Origin: Ferrovibrio sp036381655
Lineage (GTDB): Bacteria; Pseudomonadota; Alphaproteobacteria; Ferrovibrionales; Ferrovibrionaceae
Length of the DNA stretch: 64,000 nucleotides
NCBI RefSeq assembly: GCF_036381655.1
Contig: NZ_DASVCJ010000026.1
Location: forward strand, 62,001 to 126,000
Reading direction: 5' to 3'
Below, piece by piece: positions 18,613 to 26,695 of the stretch (position 1 is its first letter; each line of letters starts with the position of its first letter). Made by a program: the position numbers and the translations under genes. Under the pieces are notes generated by a model. It did not search any database, was not told the origin of the DNA, and was given only the letters and a program-made list of their open reading frames with translations.

Positions 18613-19707
18613 TCAGAGAAACAGCGTCAGCACGCCGGTATAGCCGTAAAGCCGCGACTGGGCGATCTCGCCGCCGCAATACATGCCGACCAGCGGCAGA
18701 TCGGGGAAGACGGTCTGAATCCGCGCCAGTTCGCCGGGATCGCGCACGAACTGATCCTGGCAGCGCGCCATGCAGGAGAACCACAGCGCCCCGCGCGGCA
18801 CACGCTCGCCGCAGCGGCGCTTGAGATCGCCGAGCATGCGATCCATGTCGCGGCCGGCGCTTTCGACATCGCGGCGGCAGAAGAAGATCGAGTCGCCCTC
18901 CTCCACCATGGCGCCGATGGCGATGCCGCCCGCCTGCGGGTCGACCCCGACGATGTTGCGGACCATGTAGTCCGGCCGGTCGGCGCCGCTGACCGGCAGG
19001 CCGACCATCAGGCCGGTGCTGAGCTTGCGCAAATCCTGCAACGATTCCACCGAGAAGCAATCCCGCAGCACGTCATAGGCCGGGCGATCGTTGAGTTCCA
19101 GCAGCACATTGCCGTCGGCGGCGGTCACTTCATGCACGCCGCCGATCGGGCTGCAGCCCTGCGTCAGTCCGGTCAGCATCGGCTGCGCCTCGGAAAAGAC
19201 GATACCCGAAACGCTGCCCTCGACACCTTTGCCGGCCCATTGCGGCCGCGGCCCGCGGGCGGCGATCAAGCCGCCGACCAGATAGGCGCCGCTGGCATCG
19301 GCGAAATCCTCGATCAGTTCCGGCAAGGCCGGCACCTGCGGATCGGCATGCACCACGCCGAGCCAGCCCTGCGGCCGTTCGGCGGGGTCGCGAAACAGGG
19401 TGGCGCTGTCCTCCGGCACCGTTCCGATCAGGCAGGCGACGACCGGCTCGTCGCAATATTCGGTGCCGCCGGCGGCTACGCTATAGCCGCAGGCCGCTAC
19501 CATGGCGGTAATACCGGTCGCATCGCTCAGGCGCCGCAGGATGCGCGGCAGCTGATCGGCCATGCGGTCGCTGATATAGACGAAGCCGACATTGGCTGCC
19601 TCCGGCAGCGGCATCAGTTGCAGCAAGCAGCCGTCGACGGCGATGCGCCAGTCTTCCGCCGCCCCGATGCCGAGGCGAAATCGTGAACCGGTCGTCTGGT
19701 CGCTCAT
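18613..19707 (-). CDS. FIST-domain sensory protein
   Basis: 364-residue protein consisting of FIST_N (about 30-210) and FIST_C (about 220-345) domains, proposed ligand-binding sensory modules for small molecules such as amino acids. Visible family features are VGGLIAARG in the N-terminal half and PLVGMYCGGEIA near the C terminus. It has no transmembrane segment, signal peptide or output domain, so it would act with a partner. It converges on the alcohol dehydrogenase gene (8 bases apart) and is divergent from the DUF2147 gene. Its role is unknown. Confidence 0.8.
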   Translation of the reverse strand: MSDQTTGSRFRLGIGAAEDWRIAVDGCLLQLMPLPEAANVGFVYISDRMADQLPRILRRLSDATGITAMVAACGYSVAAGGTEYCDEPVVACLIGTVPEDSATLFRDPAERPQGWLGVVHADPQVPALPELIEDFADASGAYLVGGLIAARGPRPQWAGKGVEGSVSGIVFSEAQPMLTGLTQGCSPIGGVHEVTAADGNVLLELNDRPAYDVLRDCFSVESLQDLRKLSTGLMVGLPVSGADRPDYMVRNIVGVDPQAGGIAIGAMVEEGDSIFFCRRDVESAGRDMDRMLGDLKRRCGERVPRGALWFSCMARCQDQFVRDPGELARIQTVFPDLPLVGMYCGGEIAQSRLYGYTGVLTLFL

Positions 19708-19796
19708 GCCGGGTCTCCTCTGCGTCGCGATAGAGTATAATGGTTTTGGCGAAGTTATCGATCCGTCTAAATCGACAATAGCAGAGGGAGGGCATC

Positions 19797-20282
19797 ATGT
19801 TGCGCCGCGCAGTGGTTTTCTCGGCCCTGTCTTTGGCCCTCCTGCTGCCGGGCGGATCGGCGCATGCCGGGGGCGTGGACGATCCGGTGGGCCTGTGGAA
19901 AACCATCGATGACGAGACCAATACCGAGCGCAGTCTGGTGGAAATCCGCAAAGTCGGCGACGAACTGCAAGGCCGGATCGTGAAAATCTTCTATCGCCCG
20001 GACGAAAAACCCGACCCGGTCTGCGAAAAATGCGAAGGCGCGCGCAAGAACCAGCCGATCATCGGCATGACCTTCCTGTGGGGTCTGAAGCGCGATGGCG
20101 ACGACTGGGCGCATGGCGCCATCCTCGACCCGAAAAACGGCAAAATATACAACGCGAAGGTCAGCCTGGCGGATGATGGCCGGTCCCTGCGGGTGCGGGG
20201 CTATGTCGGGACGCCGTTGCTGGGCCGGACCCAGGTCTGGCTGAGGCAGGATGGCGCCTCCTCATCTCCTGCGGCGCAGTAG
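19797..20282 (+). CDS. Secreted DUF2147-domain protein
   Basis: 161-residue exported protein. An n-region MLRRAVVF and a hydrophobic stretch end at a likely AHA cleavage site near residue 24. The rest is a DUF2147 domain (VGLWKTIDD at its start, DPKNGKIYNAKVSL, then RGYVGTPLLGRTQVW), a small lipocalin-like beta barrel predicted to be periplasmic. Two cysteines in PDPVCEKCEGARK form a CxxC that could be a disulfide or metal site. The function of DUF2147 proteins is not established. Monocistronic; it converges on phaC. Confidence 0.82.
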   Translation: MLRRAVVFSALSLALLLPGGSAHAGGVDDPVGLWKTIDDETNTERSLVEIRKVGDELQGRIVKIFYRPDEKPDPVCEKCEGARKNQPIIGMTFLWGLKRDGDDWAHGAILDPKNGKIYNAKVSLADDGRSLRVRGYVGTPLLGRTQVWLRQDGASSSPAAQ

Positions 20283-20343
20283 AGATTCCGCCAGAGACCC
20301 CGCCAGAGACGCCACCGGGGCGCTGCCGTTCGGGTGCCGTAAA

Positions 20344-22173
20344 TCAGGTGCCGGAAATGTAAGTGCCAGGCGCCGCCGCGAGGGGCGCATAGCCGGCCGC
20401 CTTGTTGCCCATCTTCGGCGGCGCCACCTTTCCGCTCGAATGCTCGGCCAGCCATCCCTGCCAGGCCGGCCACCAGGAGCCCGGCTGGACCGGCGTCTGC
20501 GCCTCCCATTCATCCGGATCGACGTAAGGATCGCGCTCACAACGATGCGCCATCTTGAAGCGGCGGTTGGCGCGGCCCGGTTCGCTCACGATCCCCGCAT
20601 TGTGGCCGCCGCTGGTCAGCAGGAAGGTCACGTCAGTATCGGCCAGGCGGATGATCTTGTAGACCGACCGCCAAGGCGCGACATGGTCCCATACAGTGCC
20701 GACCGCGAAGATCGGCGCCCGGATATCGGTGAGGGCAATCGCCCGGTCGCCGACCCGAAAGCGGCCCTCCGCCAGATCGTTGCGCAGAAACAATTGCCGC
20801 AGATATTCGCTATGCATCCGGTAGGGCATGCGCGTCTGGTCGGCATTCCACGCCATCAAATCGCTCATTGGCTGGCGTTCGCCGTCGATATATTCATTCA
20901 CCATCTTCGACCAGATCAGATCGTTCGAGCGCAGCAGCTGGAATGCGCCGGCCATCTGTTTGGTATCCAGATAGCCCCGTTCCCACATCATGTCCTCGAG
21001 GAAACTGACCTGGCTTTCGTCGATGAACAAGGTCAGTTCGCCGGCTTCCGTAAAATCGGTCTGCGCGGCCAGCAAGGTCAGCGTCGCCAGCCGGCCGTCG
21101 CCATCGCGGGCCATCGCGGCGGCGGCAATGCTGAGCAAGGTGCCGCCGAGGCAATACCCTACGCCGTGGACCCGCCGATCCGGGCAAATGGCGTTCACTG
21201 CATCCAGTGCCGCCATCACGCCAAGCTGACGATAATCCTCCATCCGGAGATCGCGGTCGGCATAGCTCGGATTCTTCCACGAAATGATGAAGACGGTATG
21301 CCCCTGCTCGACCAGGTAGCGGACCAGCGAGTTATGCGGCGAAAGATCGAGGATGTAGTATTTCATGATCCAGGCTGGCACAATCAGCACCGGCTCGGCG
21401 TATACGTCCGGCGTTTGCGGCGCATACTGGATCAACTCGATCAGTTGATTGCGGAAAACGACTTTCCCTTCCGTGACGGCGACATTCTTGCCGGCCTGAA
21501 ACGCCTCCGCCCCGGCCGGCGGCTGGCCCAATACCGCACGCTGACAATCCTCTATCACGTTCTGGAAGCCGCGAATCAGATTGAGGCCGCCAGCCTCGAT
21601 TGTCCGTTTCAAGGCAACCGGATTGGTGAACAGGAAATTGCCCGGCGAGAAGACATCGAGTATCTGCCTCGCCGCGAAGGACACCACCTGCTCGTTATGC
21701 GGCGAAACCCCGCGTACCCCGTTGATCGCGTTGTGCCACCATTGCTGCTGCAGCAGAAAGGCCTGATAGATCAGGTTGAACGGCGGCGCCTGCCATTCGG
21801 GCGCAGCGAAACGCCGGTCCTGCGGCAAAGGCTGGATGCATAAGCTGCCTGCCTCGTGGCGCTGGCGGGCGCATTGAAAGGCGTAATGCTGAAACCGGAT
21901 CGCCTTCCGGATGGCCTTGCGTATCAGCTCGAGCTGTTTTCCCGGCGCTGCGGCCAGATGCACAGCCCAATCCCAGTAAGACCCCAGCAGAGAGGCCGGC
22001 GACAATCCATGGGTCATCTGCGCGAGGGAGGCGTTCAGCAGCCTGTCGAGCGGGAAGTCCTGCGGTTCGTCCCGGTCCGGCGCCAGCGGCATATGGAACG
22101 GCGCCGCCACGGGCGCCGGAAGCTGCGCGGGCGTGAGGGCGTGTTGATCGCTGCGGGCGGGCTCGGCTGGCAT
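20344..22173 (-). CDS. phaC: Poly(3-hydroxyalkanoate) synthase (class I PhaC-like)
   Basis: 609-residue PHA polymerase that builds polyester storage granules from 3-hydroxyacyl-CoA. The N-terminal PhaC_N region covers about 85-255. The alpha/beta-hydrolase core carries the lipase-like box GYCLGG with nucleophile Cys341, the aspartate in GTVWDHVAPWRS and the histidine in SGGHNAGI. Conserved tryptophans near WWPAWQGWL support the family. The ATG at 22173 is chosen because GAGGA lies 8 bases upstream; for the ATG at 22179 the spacing would be 2. No phaA, phaB or phaR is adjacent. An Fnr/FixK-like box lies upstream at 22231-22244. Confidence 0.9.
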   Translation of the reverse strand: MPAEPARSDQHALTPAQLPAPVAAPFHMPLAPDRDEPQDFPLDRLLNASLAQMTHGLSPASLLGSYWDWAVHLAAAPGKQLELIRKAIRKAIRFQHYAFQCARQRHEAGSLCIQPLPQDRRFAAPEWQAPPFNLIYQAFLLQQQWWHNAINGVRGVSPHNEQVVSFAARQILDVFSPGNFLFTNPVALKRTIEAGGLNLIRGFQNVIEDCQRAVLGQPPAGAEAFQAGKNVAVTEGKVVFRNQLIELIQYAPQTPDVYAEPVLIVPAWIMKYYILDLSPHNSLVRYLVEQGHTVFIISWKNPSYADRDLRMEDYRQLGVMAALDAVNAICPDRRVHGVGYCLGGTLLSIAAAAMARDGDGRLATLTLLAAQTDFTEAGELTLFIDESQVSFLEDMMWERGYLDTKQMAGAFQLLRSNDLIWSKMVNEYIDGERQPMSDLMAWNADQTRMPYRMHSEYLRQLFLRNDLAEGRFRVGDRAIALTDIRAPIFAVGTVWDHVAPWRSVYKIIRLADTDVTFLLTSGGHNAGIVSEPGRANRRFKMAHRCERDPYVDPDEWEAQTPVQPGSWWPAWQGWLAEHSSGKVAPPKMGNKAAGYAPLAAAPGTYISGT

Positions 22174-22230
22174 CGGCATATTCCTCGGCTCCGAACCTTT
22201 CTATGCTGACGGCATGGGGCTTTTCCCGCA

Positions 22231-22244
22231 TTGATCTGACGCAA
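22231..22244 (-). promoter_or_regulatory. Possible Fnr/FixK-type box upstream of phaC
   Basis: TTGATCTGACGCAA (plus strand) is one perfect Fnr half-site (TTGAT) and one partial (CGCAA for ATCAA) with the normal 4-base spacer. A -10-like CATAGA on the minus strand at 22200-22205 places the box centre at roughly -41 to -44, a class II activation position. PHA synthesis under low oxygen is common in alphaproteobacteria, which makes the match plausible but not proven. Confidence 0.4.
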
Positions 22245-22354
22245 GTCACAAAATCGCCGTTTCGCCGGTTTCGCGAAGGGAACCGAAGGCTGGCCAGTAT
22301 CGTTTCCCTGCTCGCGATTTATCGCGGAAATGCACGAATCCCCGGGGACGCGAA

Positions 22355-23038
22355 TTGAACCAGCAAACCAGACTTTGCCGAAACCGGCGGTGGCCGCATC
22401 TGGTTGGTCGGGCCGCAATGTTTGCCGGCCTGGCAGCAGGCCTAACCGCCTTCGCCGTTCAAGCTCAAGCCCAGAGCCAGAGCCAGAGCCAGAGCCAGGC
22501 GCCCTGCTCCGTCAGCAACCTTCGCGGCTTCGCCCTGGTGCTGCGGCAGGGAACGAGCATGCGGCTCGGCCGCGGTGCCGGGATATGGCCCGATGATCAA
22601 CTGGTCACCGGCAACAAGACGCGCCTGCGCGTAGCCTGCACCGGCCGCGCCGAGATCACGGTCGGCCCGGAGAGCAGCGTATCGATGCAGGATCTCGCCA
22701 ACATGCAAAACCAGAGCAACATGGTTCTGGAACTGCTTCAGGGCATACTCCGCGTCGCCATCTCGGCGAATGCCGACCGCCGGGGATTTCAGATTCGCAC
22801 GCCCACGGCGGTGGCGGCTGCCCGTTCGACCGAATGGATCACCGAGGCGCAGCCGGCACTGACCGGCGTCTTGGTTCTGAAGGGCAGCGTCGCGGTTTCC
22901 AACCGCCGCACCGGCAACAGCGTAACCGTGGATGCCGGCCTGGGCACCAACGTTGCCGCCGATGCAGATCCGACGCCGCCGGCGCCCTGGGGCAGACCGC
23001 GCGCCGAATCCGCATTGAGCCGTACCAGCTTCCAGTGA
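22355..23038 (+). CDS. Exported FecR-domain protein
   Basis: 227-residue protein with a basic, hydrophobic N terminus ending at an AQA-type signal-peptidase site near residue 40. A serine/glutamine repeat (QSQSQSQSQ) and a FecR beta-sandwich domain (about 95-185; LELLQGILRVAIS, then FQIRTPTAVAAARSTEW) follow. Such stand-alone FecR proteins are periplasmic. The TTG start at 22355 has GGGGA upstream; an internal ATG at 22418 would still leave a signal peptide. The stop codon overlaps the start of the CHASE2 cyclase gene (TGATG), so the two are translationally coupled. FecR-CHASE2-cyclase pairs occur widely in proteobacteria; the periplasmic FecR protein may modulate the CHASE2 sensor. Confidence 0.82.
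   Translation: MNQQTRLCRNRRWPHLVGRAAMFAGLAAGLTAFAVQAQAQSQSQSQSQAPCSVSNLRGFALVLRQGTSMRLGRGAGIWPDDQLVTGNKTRLRVACTGRAEITVGPESSVSMQDLANMQNQSNMVLELLQGILRVAISANADRRGFQIRTPTAVAAARSTEWITEAQPALTGVLVLKGSVAVSNRRTGNSVTVDAGLGTNVAADADPTPPAPWGRPRAESALSRTSFQ
22471..22498 (+). repeat. Hexanucleotide tandem repeat (CCAGAG)
   Basis: About 4.7 perfect copies of CCAGAG lie inside the FecR gene just after the signal-peptide region. They encode alternating Gln-Ser. Unit changes would keep the frame, so copy-number variation would only change linker length. Confidence 0.85.
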
Positions 23039-24996
23039 TGCCGACGCGATTGACGGATATCGTCGAACGGGGCAGTCGGGCCTTTCCCCGCATTGCCCTT
23101 GCCCTTTTGATAGGCGTGTCGACGATGACCGGCTATCTGTTCTGGCGCGATACGCCGCTCTTCGGCGCCATCGAAGGACAGACGCTGACCTGGCGTTTCC
23201 AGATCCGCGGCCCGATCCAAGCCCCCTCCGATATCGCCATCATCGCAATCGATGACGCCTCGATGGAACCCCTCAAGCGGTGGCCGCTGCCGCGGATCAT
23301 TCTGGCAGATGCGATAACCAGGCTGGCGGCGGCTGATGTGCGCGTGATCGGCCTGGACCTGCTGCTGCTGGGGCCGGACCCGACCGCCGATGCGGCCGCC
23401 GCTGCAGACGGAGATACCGCGCTTGCCGAGGCCATTGCCACCATTCGAACGGTCCTGCCCCTGGCTTTCACATTTGATCCGGGCAAGGAGATGGACATCG
23501 CCTCCATCCATCTCGTCCGGCAGGTTTCGCTCCCGGTGATCCGGCATGCCGGGACTCCGGGTCTTGCCATCGATGCGACCGGGCTCCTTGCCCCGATCGC
23601 GCCGCTTCGCGAACACGCCGATCTGGGCCATGTGAATGTGCTGCCGGATCAGGACGGCATCCTGCGGCAACTCAGTCTGGCGGTCGAAGTCGGCGGCCGC
23701 TATGTCCCGTCTTTCATGACGGAACTGGCGCGCCATTTCCGCGGCCTGACCCGCGGCGATGCGGTGGTTCTGCCGGGCCGGGGCTTGTCGCTCGGCGAGA
23801 AGGTGATCCCGACGGATCCCTATCTGCAAGCCCCGGTCTTCTACTACGGTCCGCCGAAGACGATCCCGACCTTTTCGCTGCGCGACCTGCTTGCGGGGCA
23901 GGTTCCAGCGCAAGCTCTGGCCGGCCGCGTGGCGCTCATCGGCGCAACCGCAACCGGTGTCGGGGATACCTTCGCCACGCCGTTCAGTCACAATTTTCCC
24001 GGCGTCGAAGCCCTTGCGACCGCAACAGCCAATATCATGCACGATCAAGTGCTGCGCCACGATGCAACGGTCCTGCGCTGGGATGCAATCGCCATCATCG
24101 GCGCCTGCCTGGCGACCTTCCTGTTGGGATATCTTCCCTTTTCCGTCGCACCGGCCGGGGCGGCGGTCGCGACGATCCTCCTGCTGATGACGGTGGCGCA
24201 ATGGGCCTTCCAGGTGCATCTGATCTGGCTCAACCTGACCTTTCCGACGCTGGGCATTCTGCTGAGTTCGAGCGTGATTGCCGCCAGCCGCGTGATCGCC
24301 GAGAGGCGCGGCCGGCGCGACATGGAAAGACAAAGATCCAATCTGGCCCGCTATCACTCCCCTTTGGTGGCGGATCTTCTGGCGCGCGGACCGGCGGAAG
24401 CCACCGAACACCGGCAGATGGCCGCCATCCTTTTCGTCGACATGGCGGGCTTCACCGCACGCTGCGAACGGTTGCAGCCCGAAGCGGCGGCGCGTTTCCT
24501 GCGCGATTTTCACGGCTGCATCGAACGGGCGGTCCTGGCGCATGGCGGCATGCTGGACCAGTTCCTCGGCGACGGGGCGATGGTGATCTTCGGCATCCGC
24601 GGCGCTTCGCCCGAAGATCCGATCGCCGCCTTGACCTGCGCCCGCCACCTGATCGAGGAATGCGAAAACTGGAGCCGCAAGCTGGTGGCCGAGGGACAAG
24701 AGCCGCTGGTGATCCGTGTCGGCATTCACTATGGCATGGTGATGATCAGCCGGCTCGGCGGCAGCATGCAGATGCACTTTTCCGCCGCCGGCGACACCGT
24801 CAACGTCGCCGCCCGGCTGGAGGCCTTCGGCCGTTCCGCGGCCAGCATAATCACGATCTCGGGCCCGGTGGCCGCGGCCGTGCAGCAGGCTGGCCGGAAA
24901 GATTTGCTGGCGGGGTTTGCCGAGCTGCCGCCACAACCGATCCGGGGACGCAGCGAAAAGCTGAGTGTCTGGACACTGGAACACCAGCCACTCTAG
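23038..24996 (+). CDS. CHASE2-domain adenylate/guanylate cyclase
   Basis: 652-residue membrane cyclase. One N-terminal membrane segment (about 20-37) and an extracytoplasmic CHASE2 sensor (about 45-335; IAIIAIDDASMEPLKRWPLP, later VALIGATATGVGDTFATP) come first. Three closely spaced membrane helices (about 355-420) follow, then a class III cyclase domain (about 460-645). The metal-binding aspartates are in ILFVDMAGFTARCERL and LGDGAMVIFG, and the substrate region is AAGDTVNVAARLEAFG. It makes a cyclic nucleotide, most likely cAMP, in response to an envelope signal. Its start overlaps the FecR gene stop by one base. No cyclic-nucleotide-binding effector is adjacent. Confidence 0.9.
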   Translation: MPTRLTDIVERGSRAFPRIALALLIGVSTMTGYLFWRDTPLFGAIEGQTLTWRFQIRGPIQAPSDIAIIAIDDASMEPLKRWPLPRIILADAITRLAAADVRVIGLDLLLLGPDPTADAAAAADGDTALAEAIATIRTVLPLAFTFDPGKEMDIASIHLVRQVSLPVIRHAGTPGLAIDATGLLAPIAPLREHADLGHVNVLPDQDGILRQLSLAVEVGGRYVPSFMTELARHFRGLTRGDAVVLPGRGLSLGEKVIPTDPYLQAPVFYYGPPKTIPTFSLRDLLAGQVPAQALAGRVALIGATATGVGDTFATPFSHNFPGVEALATATANIMHDQVLRHDATVLRWDAIAIIGACLATFLLGYLPFSVAPAGAAVATILLLMTVAQWAFQVHLIWLNLTFPTLGILLSSSVIAASRVIAERRGRRDMERQRSNLARYHSPLVADLLARGPAEATEHRQMAAILFVDMAGFTARCERLQPEAAARFLRDFHGCIERAVLAHGGMLDQFLGDGAMVIFGIRGASPEDPIAALTCARHLIEECENWSRKLVAEGQEPLVIRVGIHYGMVMISRLGGSMQMHFSAAGDTVNVAARLEAFGRSAASIITISGPVAAAVQQAGRKDLLAGFAELPPQPIRGRSEKLSVWTLEHQPL

Positions 24997-25080
24997 GCGG
25001 CTCTGCGCGGCACGAAGGTTCACGCGAGGGCGGGCAAAGCGGCACATACCGGCGGGACAAGTGACACACAGCCCCGAAAT

Positions 25081-25117
25081 GAAACGGCCGACCAACGGAT
25101 AAACCATTGATCGGCCG
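25081..25117 (-). terminator. Intrinsic terminator after tRNA-His
   Basis: Reading the minus strand, 10 bases after the tRNA 3' end, CGGCCGATCAA and TTGGTCGGCCG form an 11-bp stem with one G-U pair and an 11-base loop, followed by TTTCATTTC. This is a convincing rho-independent terminator for the monocistronic tRNA gene. Confidence 0.8.
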
Positions 25118-25126
25118 CAAAATTCA

Positions 25127-25203
25127 TGGGGCGAGGAACGGGACTTGAACCCGCGACCCCCAGAGCCACAATCTGGTGCTCTAACCAACTGAGCTACCCC
25201 CGC
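25127..25203 (-). tRNA. tRNA-His (anticodon GUG)
   Basis: The reverse complement folds into a 77-nt cloverleaf. The 5' acceptor arm is GCGGGGG, the D-arm is GCTCAGTTGGTTAGAGC, and the anticodon loop TTGTGGC gives GUG at 25167-25169. The T-arm contains GTTCAAGTC, the discriminator is C as expected for histidine tRNA, and CCA is encoded (25127-25129). The extra G-1 of tRNA-His is template-encoded at 25204. Confidence 0.96.
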
Positions 25204-25369
25204 CACAGGGCAGGCGCTTCTTAACCCCTGAGCCCGGCTCCGGTCAAGCATCGCCTTGGCGCGGGAGGGCGGTCCGGCAGAGAGTTATTCTACTTTACCG
25301 TGTTGGTTAACTTTCTTTGGTTTTTCAGCACCTTGCGAGAGATTTACGGCTCCGCTAAACAACAAGTAG

Positions 25370-25888
25370 ATGACGTCTTTCTGGCTCATAATCGCCGCCT
25401 TCCTGATCGGCATTCCCGGCGCCGTCTTCATCGTGCTGCAGCTCATCGCGCAGCATAAGCGGCAGGTGATGGCCTATGAATGGAGTTCGCAGGAAGTGAT
25501 CCGCCGCGGCCAGCGGCTGGACGAGTTGGAAAAGCTGACCCGCAACGCCCAGCAGAAGATCGCCGAACTCACCAAGCAGAAGTTCGAGCTGGAAGCGCAG
25601 ATCACCAAGCTGGAAAAGCTGGCGGGCCAGGCCATCGCTCAGGAGACCAACACCAAGACCTTCTCCATCGGCATCTATAACCAGGAAGTGCGCCGCGCCC
25701 ATATGATGGGCGAAAAGCATCGTCAGCTCGACGACAAATGGGGCGAGATCAACTATGTCGAGCTGCAGGCCACCAATGAGGACGAGGTGCGCCGGACGAT
25801 CATGCGTAAATTCCCGCCCGAACGCGGTTTCGTGATCGAATCGATCCAGGAACAGAAGAAGTTCGATACCGGCGCGAAAAAGAAGTGA
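25370..25888 (+). CDS. Membrane-anchored coiled-coil protein of unknown function
   Basis: 172 residues, family not recognised. A single N-terminal membrane helix (FWLIIAAFLIGIPGAVFIVL, about residues 4-23) has a basic cytoplasmic flank. A long coiled coil (about 45-90) then shows heptad leucines in LDELEKLTRN and LEAQITKLEKLAG. The C-terminal part is globular and charged (VRRTIMRKFPPERGF) with a lysine-rich end. The likely topology is an inner-membrane anchor with the coiled coil in the cytoplasm. It stands alone, converging on the next operon 4 bases away. It could be a scaffold or division- or granule-associated protein; no function is claimed. Confidence 0.7.
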   Translation: MTSFWLIIAAFLIGIPGAVFIVLQLIAQHKRQVMAYEWSSQEVIRRGQRLDELEKLTRNAQQKIAELTKQKFELEAQITKLEKLAGQAIAQETNTKTFSIGIYNQEVRRAHMMGEKHRQLDDKWGEINYVELQATNEDEVRRTIMRKFPPERGFVIESIQEQKKFDTGAKKK

Positions 25889-25892
25889 CCGC

Positions 25893-26681
25893 CTAACTGG
25901 CCATCTGAACGGCGTGAACCCGCAGTTCCAAAGCCGTCGCCGGATCGATCTCTCCTCGCGGAGCCAGCAGCCAGTTCCATTCCTTCACCGGTGAGGGCAA
26001 GCGCATGCCGAGCAGCGCGCTCTCGTCCATCACCGGCTCGCCGGCCTTGTTGCGCCAGATGCGGAGCGCATCTGAAACAAGCGCAACCGGACAGGACAGC
26101 GATGCCAATCCATCGAGATGGGCGCGGATGATCTGCCTGCCGAAATCTTCGGCGGCTTGCTGCGGCACGTTCCGGCGCCGCAGGTAGTCGATCGGCAGCA
26201 AAGGCAATTGCGACAGAATATTGAGCGAAACGATCCCGTCCGGCGGCACCGGATCGAGATCGCGCAGTGCTTCATCGGAAGGGATCGGCAGCGGCATACC
26301 GGCGCGCCATTCGGCAAGCGGCGCGACAATGCCGGTGATGTCGGCGAGCCGCAGTTCGACATTTCCGAACCGCCGGATTTTCCGCCGCGCCTGCGCCAGC
26401 AGGGCGATATCGAAAACCAGGACATGGCGGAACATCGCCGACAGTTCGGCAAGCGGAATGTCCGCCAAGAGGCCGGCGCCGAGCAGCCAGAGGCTATCGC
26501 GATGCCGGCAGCTTTCCGCGAAGTCCAGGACGAAGCGGCGGCTGTTTATCTCGTGTTCGCGCCAGGCCGCAGCGCAACGCCGCCGCCGCGACCACAGGCT
26601 GACGGCGGATCTGGCATATCCCAGCCGCCGGGCCGACGGCGACGCCGCGACACCCGCCCAGACGAGCAACTCGGCCAGCAT
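25893..26681 (-). CDS. Methyltransferase-fold protein of unknown function, last gene of the N-heterocycle operon
   Basis: 262 residues. A Rossmann-like motif SLWLLGAGLLADIPLAELS (about 78-96) resembles motif I of class I SAM-dependent methyltransferases. An acidic strand end (VLVFDIALL) and a motif-IV-like segment (DGIVSLNILSQLPLLP) follow. Similar unannotated proteins are known to me from alphaproteobacteria but without a function. The ATG at 26681 lies 14 bases after the hydantoinase B stop, so it is the last cistron of the operon that begins at 41777. It may be a degenerate methyltransferase or only share the fold. Confidence 0.6.
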   Translation of the reverse strand: MLAELLVWAGVAASPSARRLGYARSAVSLWSRRRRCAAAWREHEINSRRFVLDFAESCRHRDSLWLLGAGLLADIPLAELSAMFRHVLVFDIALLAQARRKIRRFGNVELRLADITGIVAPLAEWRAGMPLPIPSDEALRDLDPVPPDGIVSLNILSQLPLLPIDYLRRRNVPQQAAEDFGRQIIRAHLDGLASLSCPVALVSDALRIWRNKAGEPVMDESALLGMRLPSPVKEWNWLLAPRGEIDPATALELRVHAVQMAS

Positions 26682-26695
26682 ATCGCGATCTTGCG

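Noticed and set aside
20288..20310. Two tandem copies of CCGCCAGAGAC between the DUF2147 gene and phaC
   Set aside because: Only two short copies in a convergent intergenic gap, with no structure suggesting a mobile element or CRISPR.
22789..25251. Minus-strand frame of about 820 codons opposite the CHASE2 cyclase and running through tRNA-His
   Set aside because: It crosses a clear tRNA gene and opposes two well-supported genes, and its composition is not protein-like.
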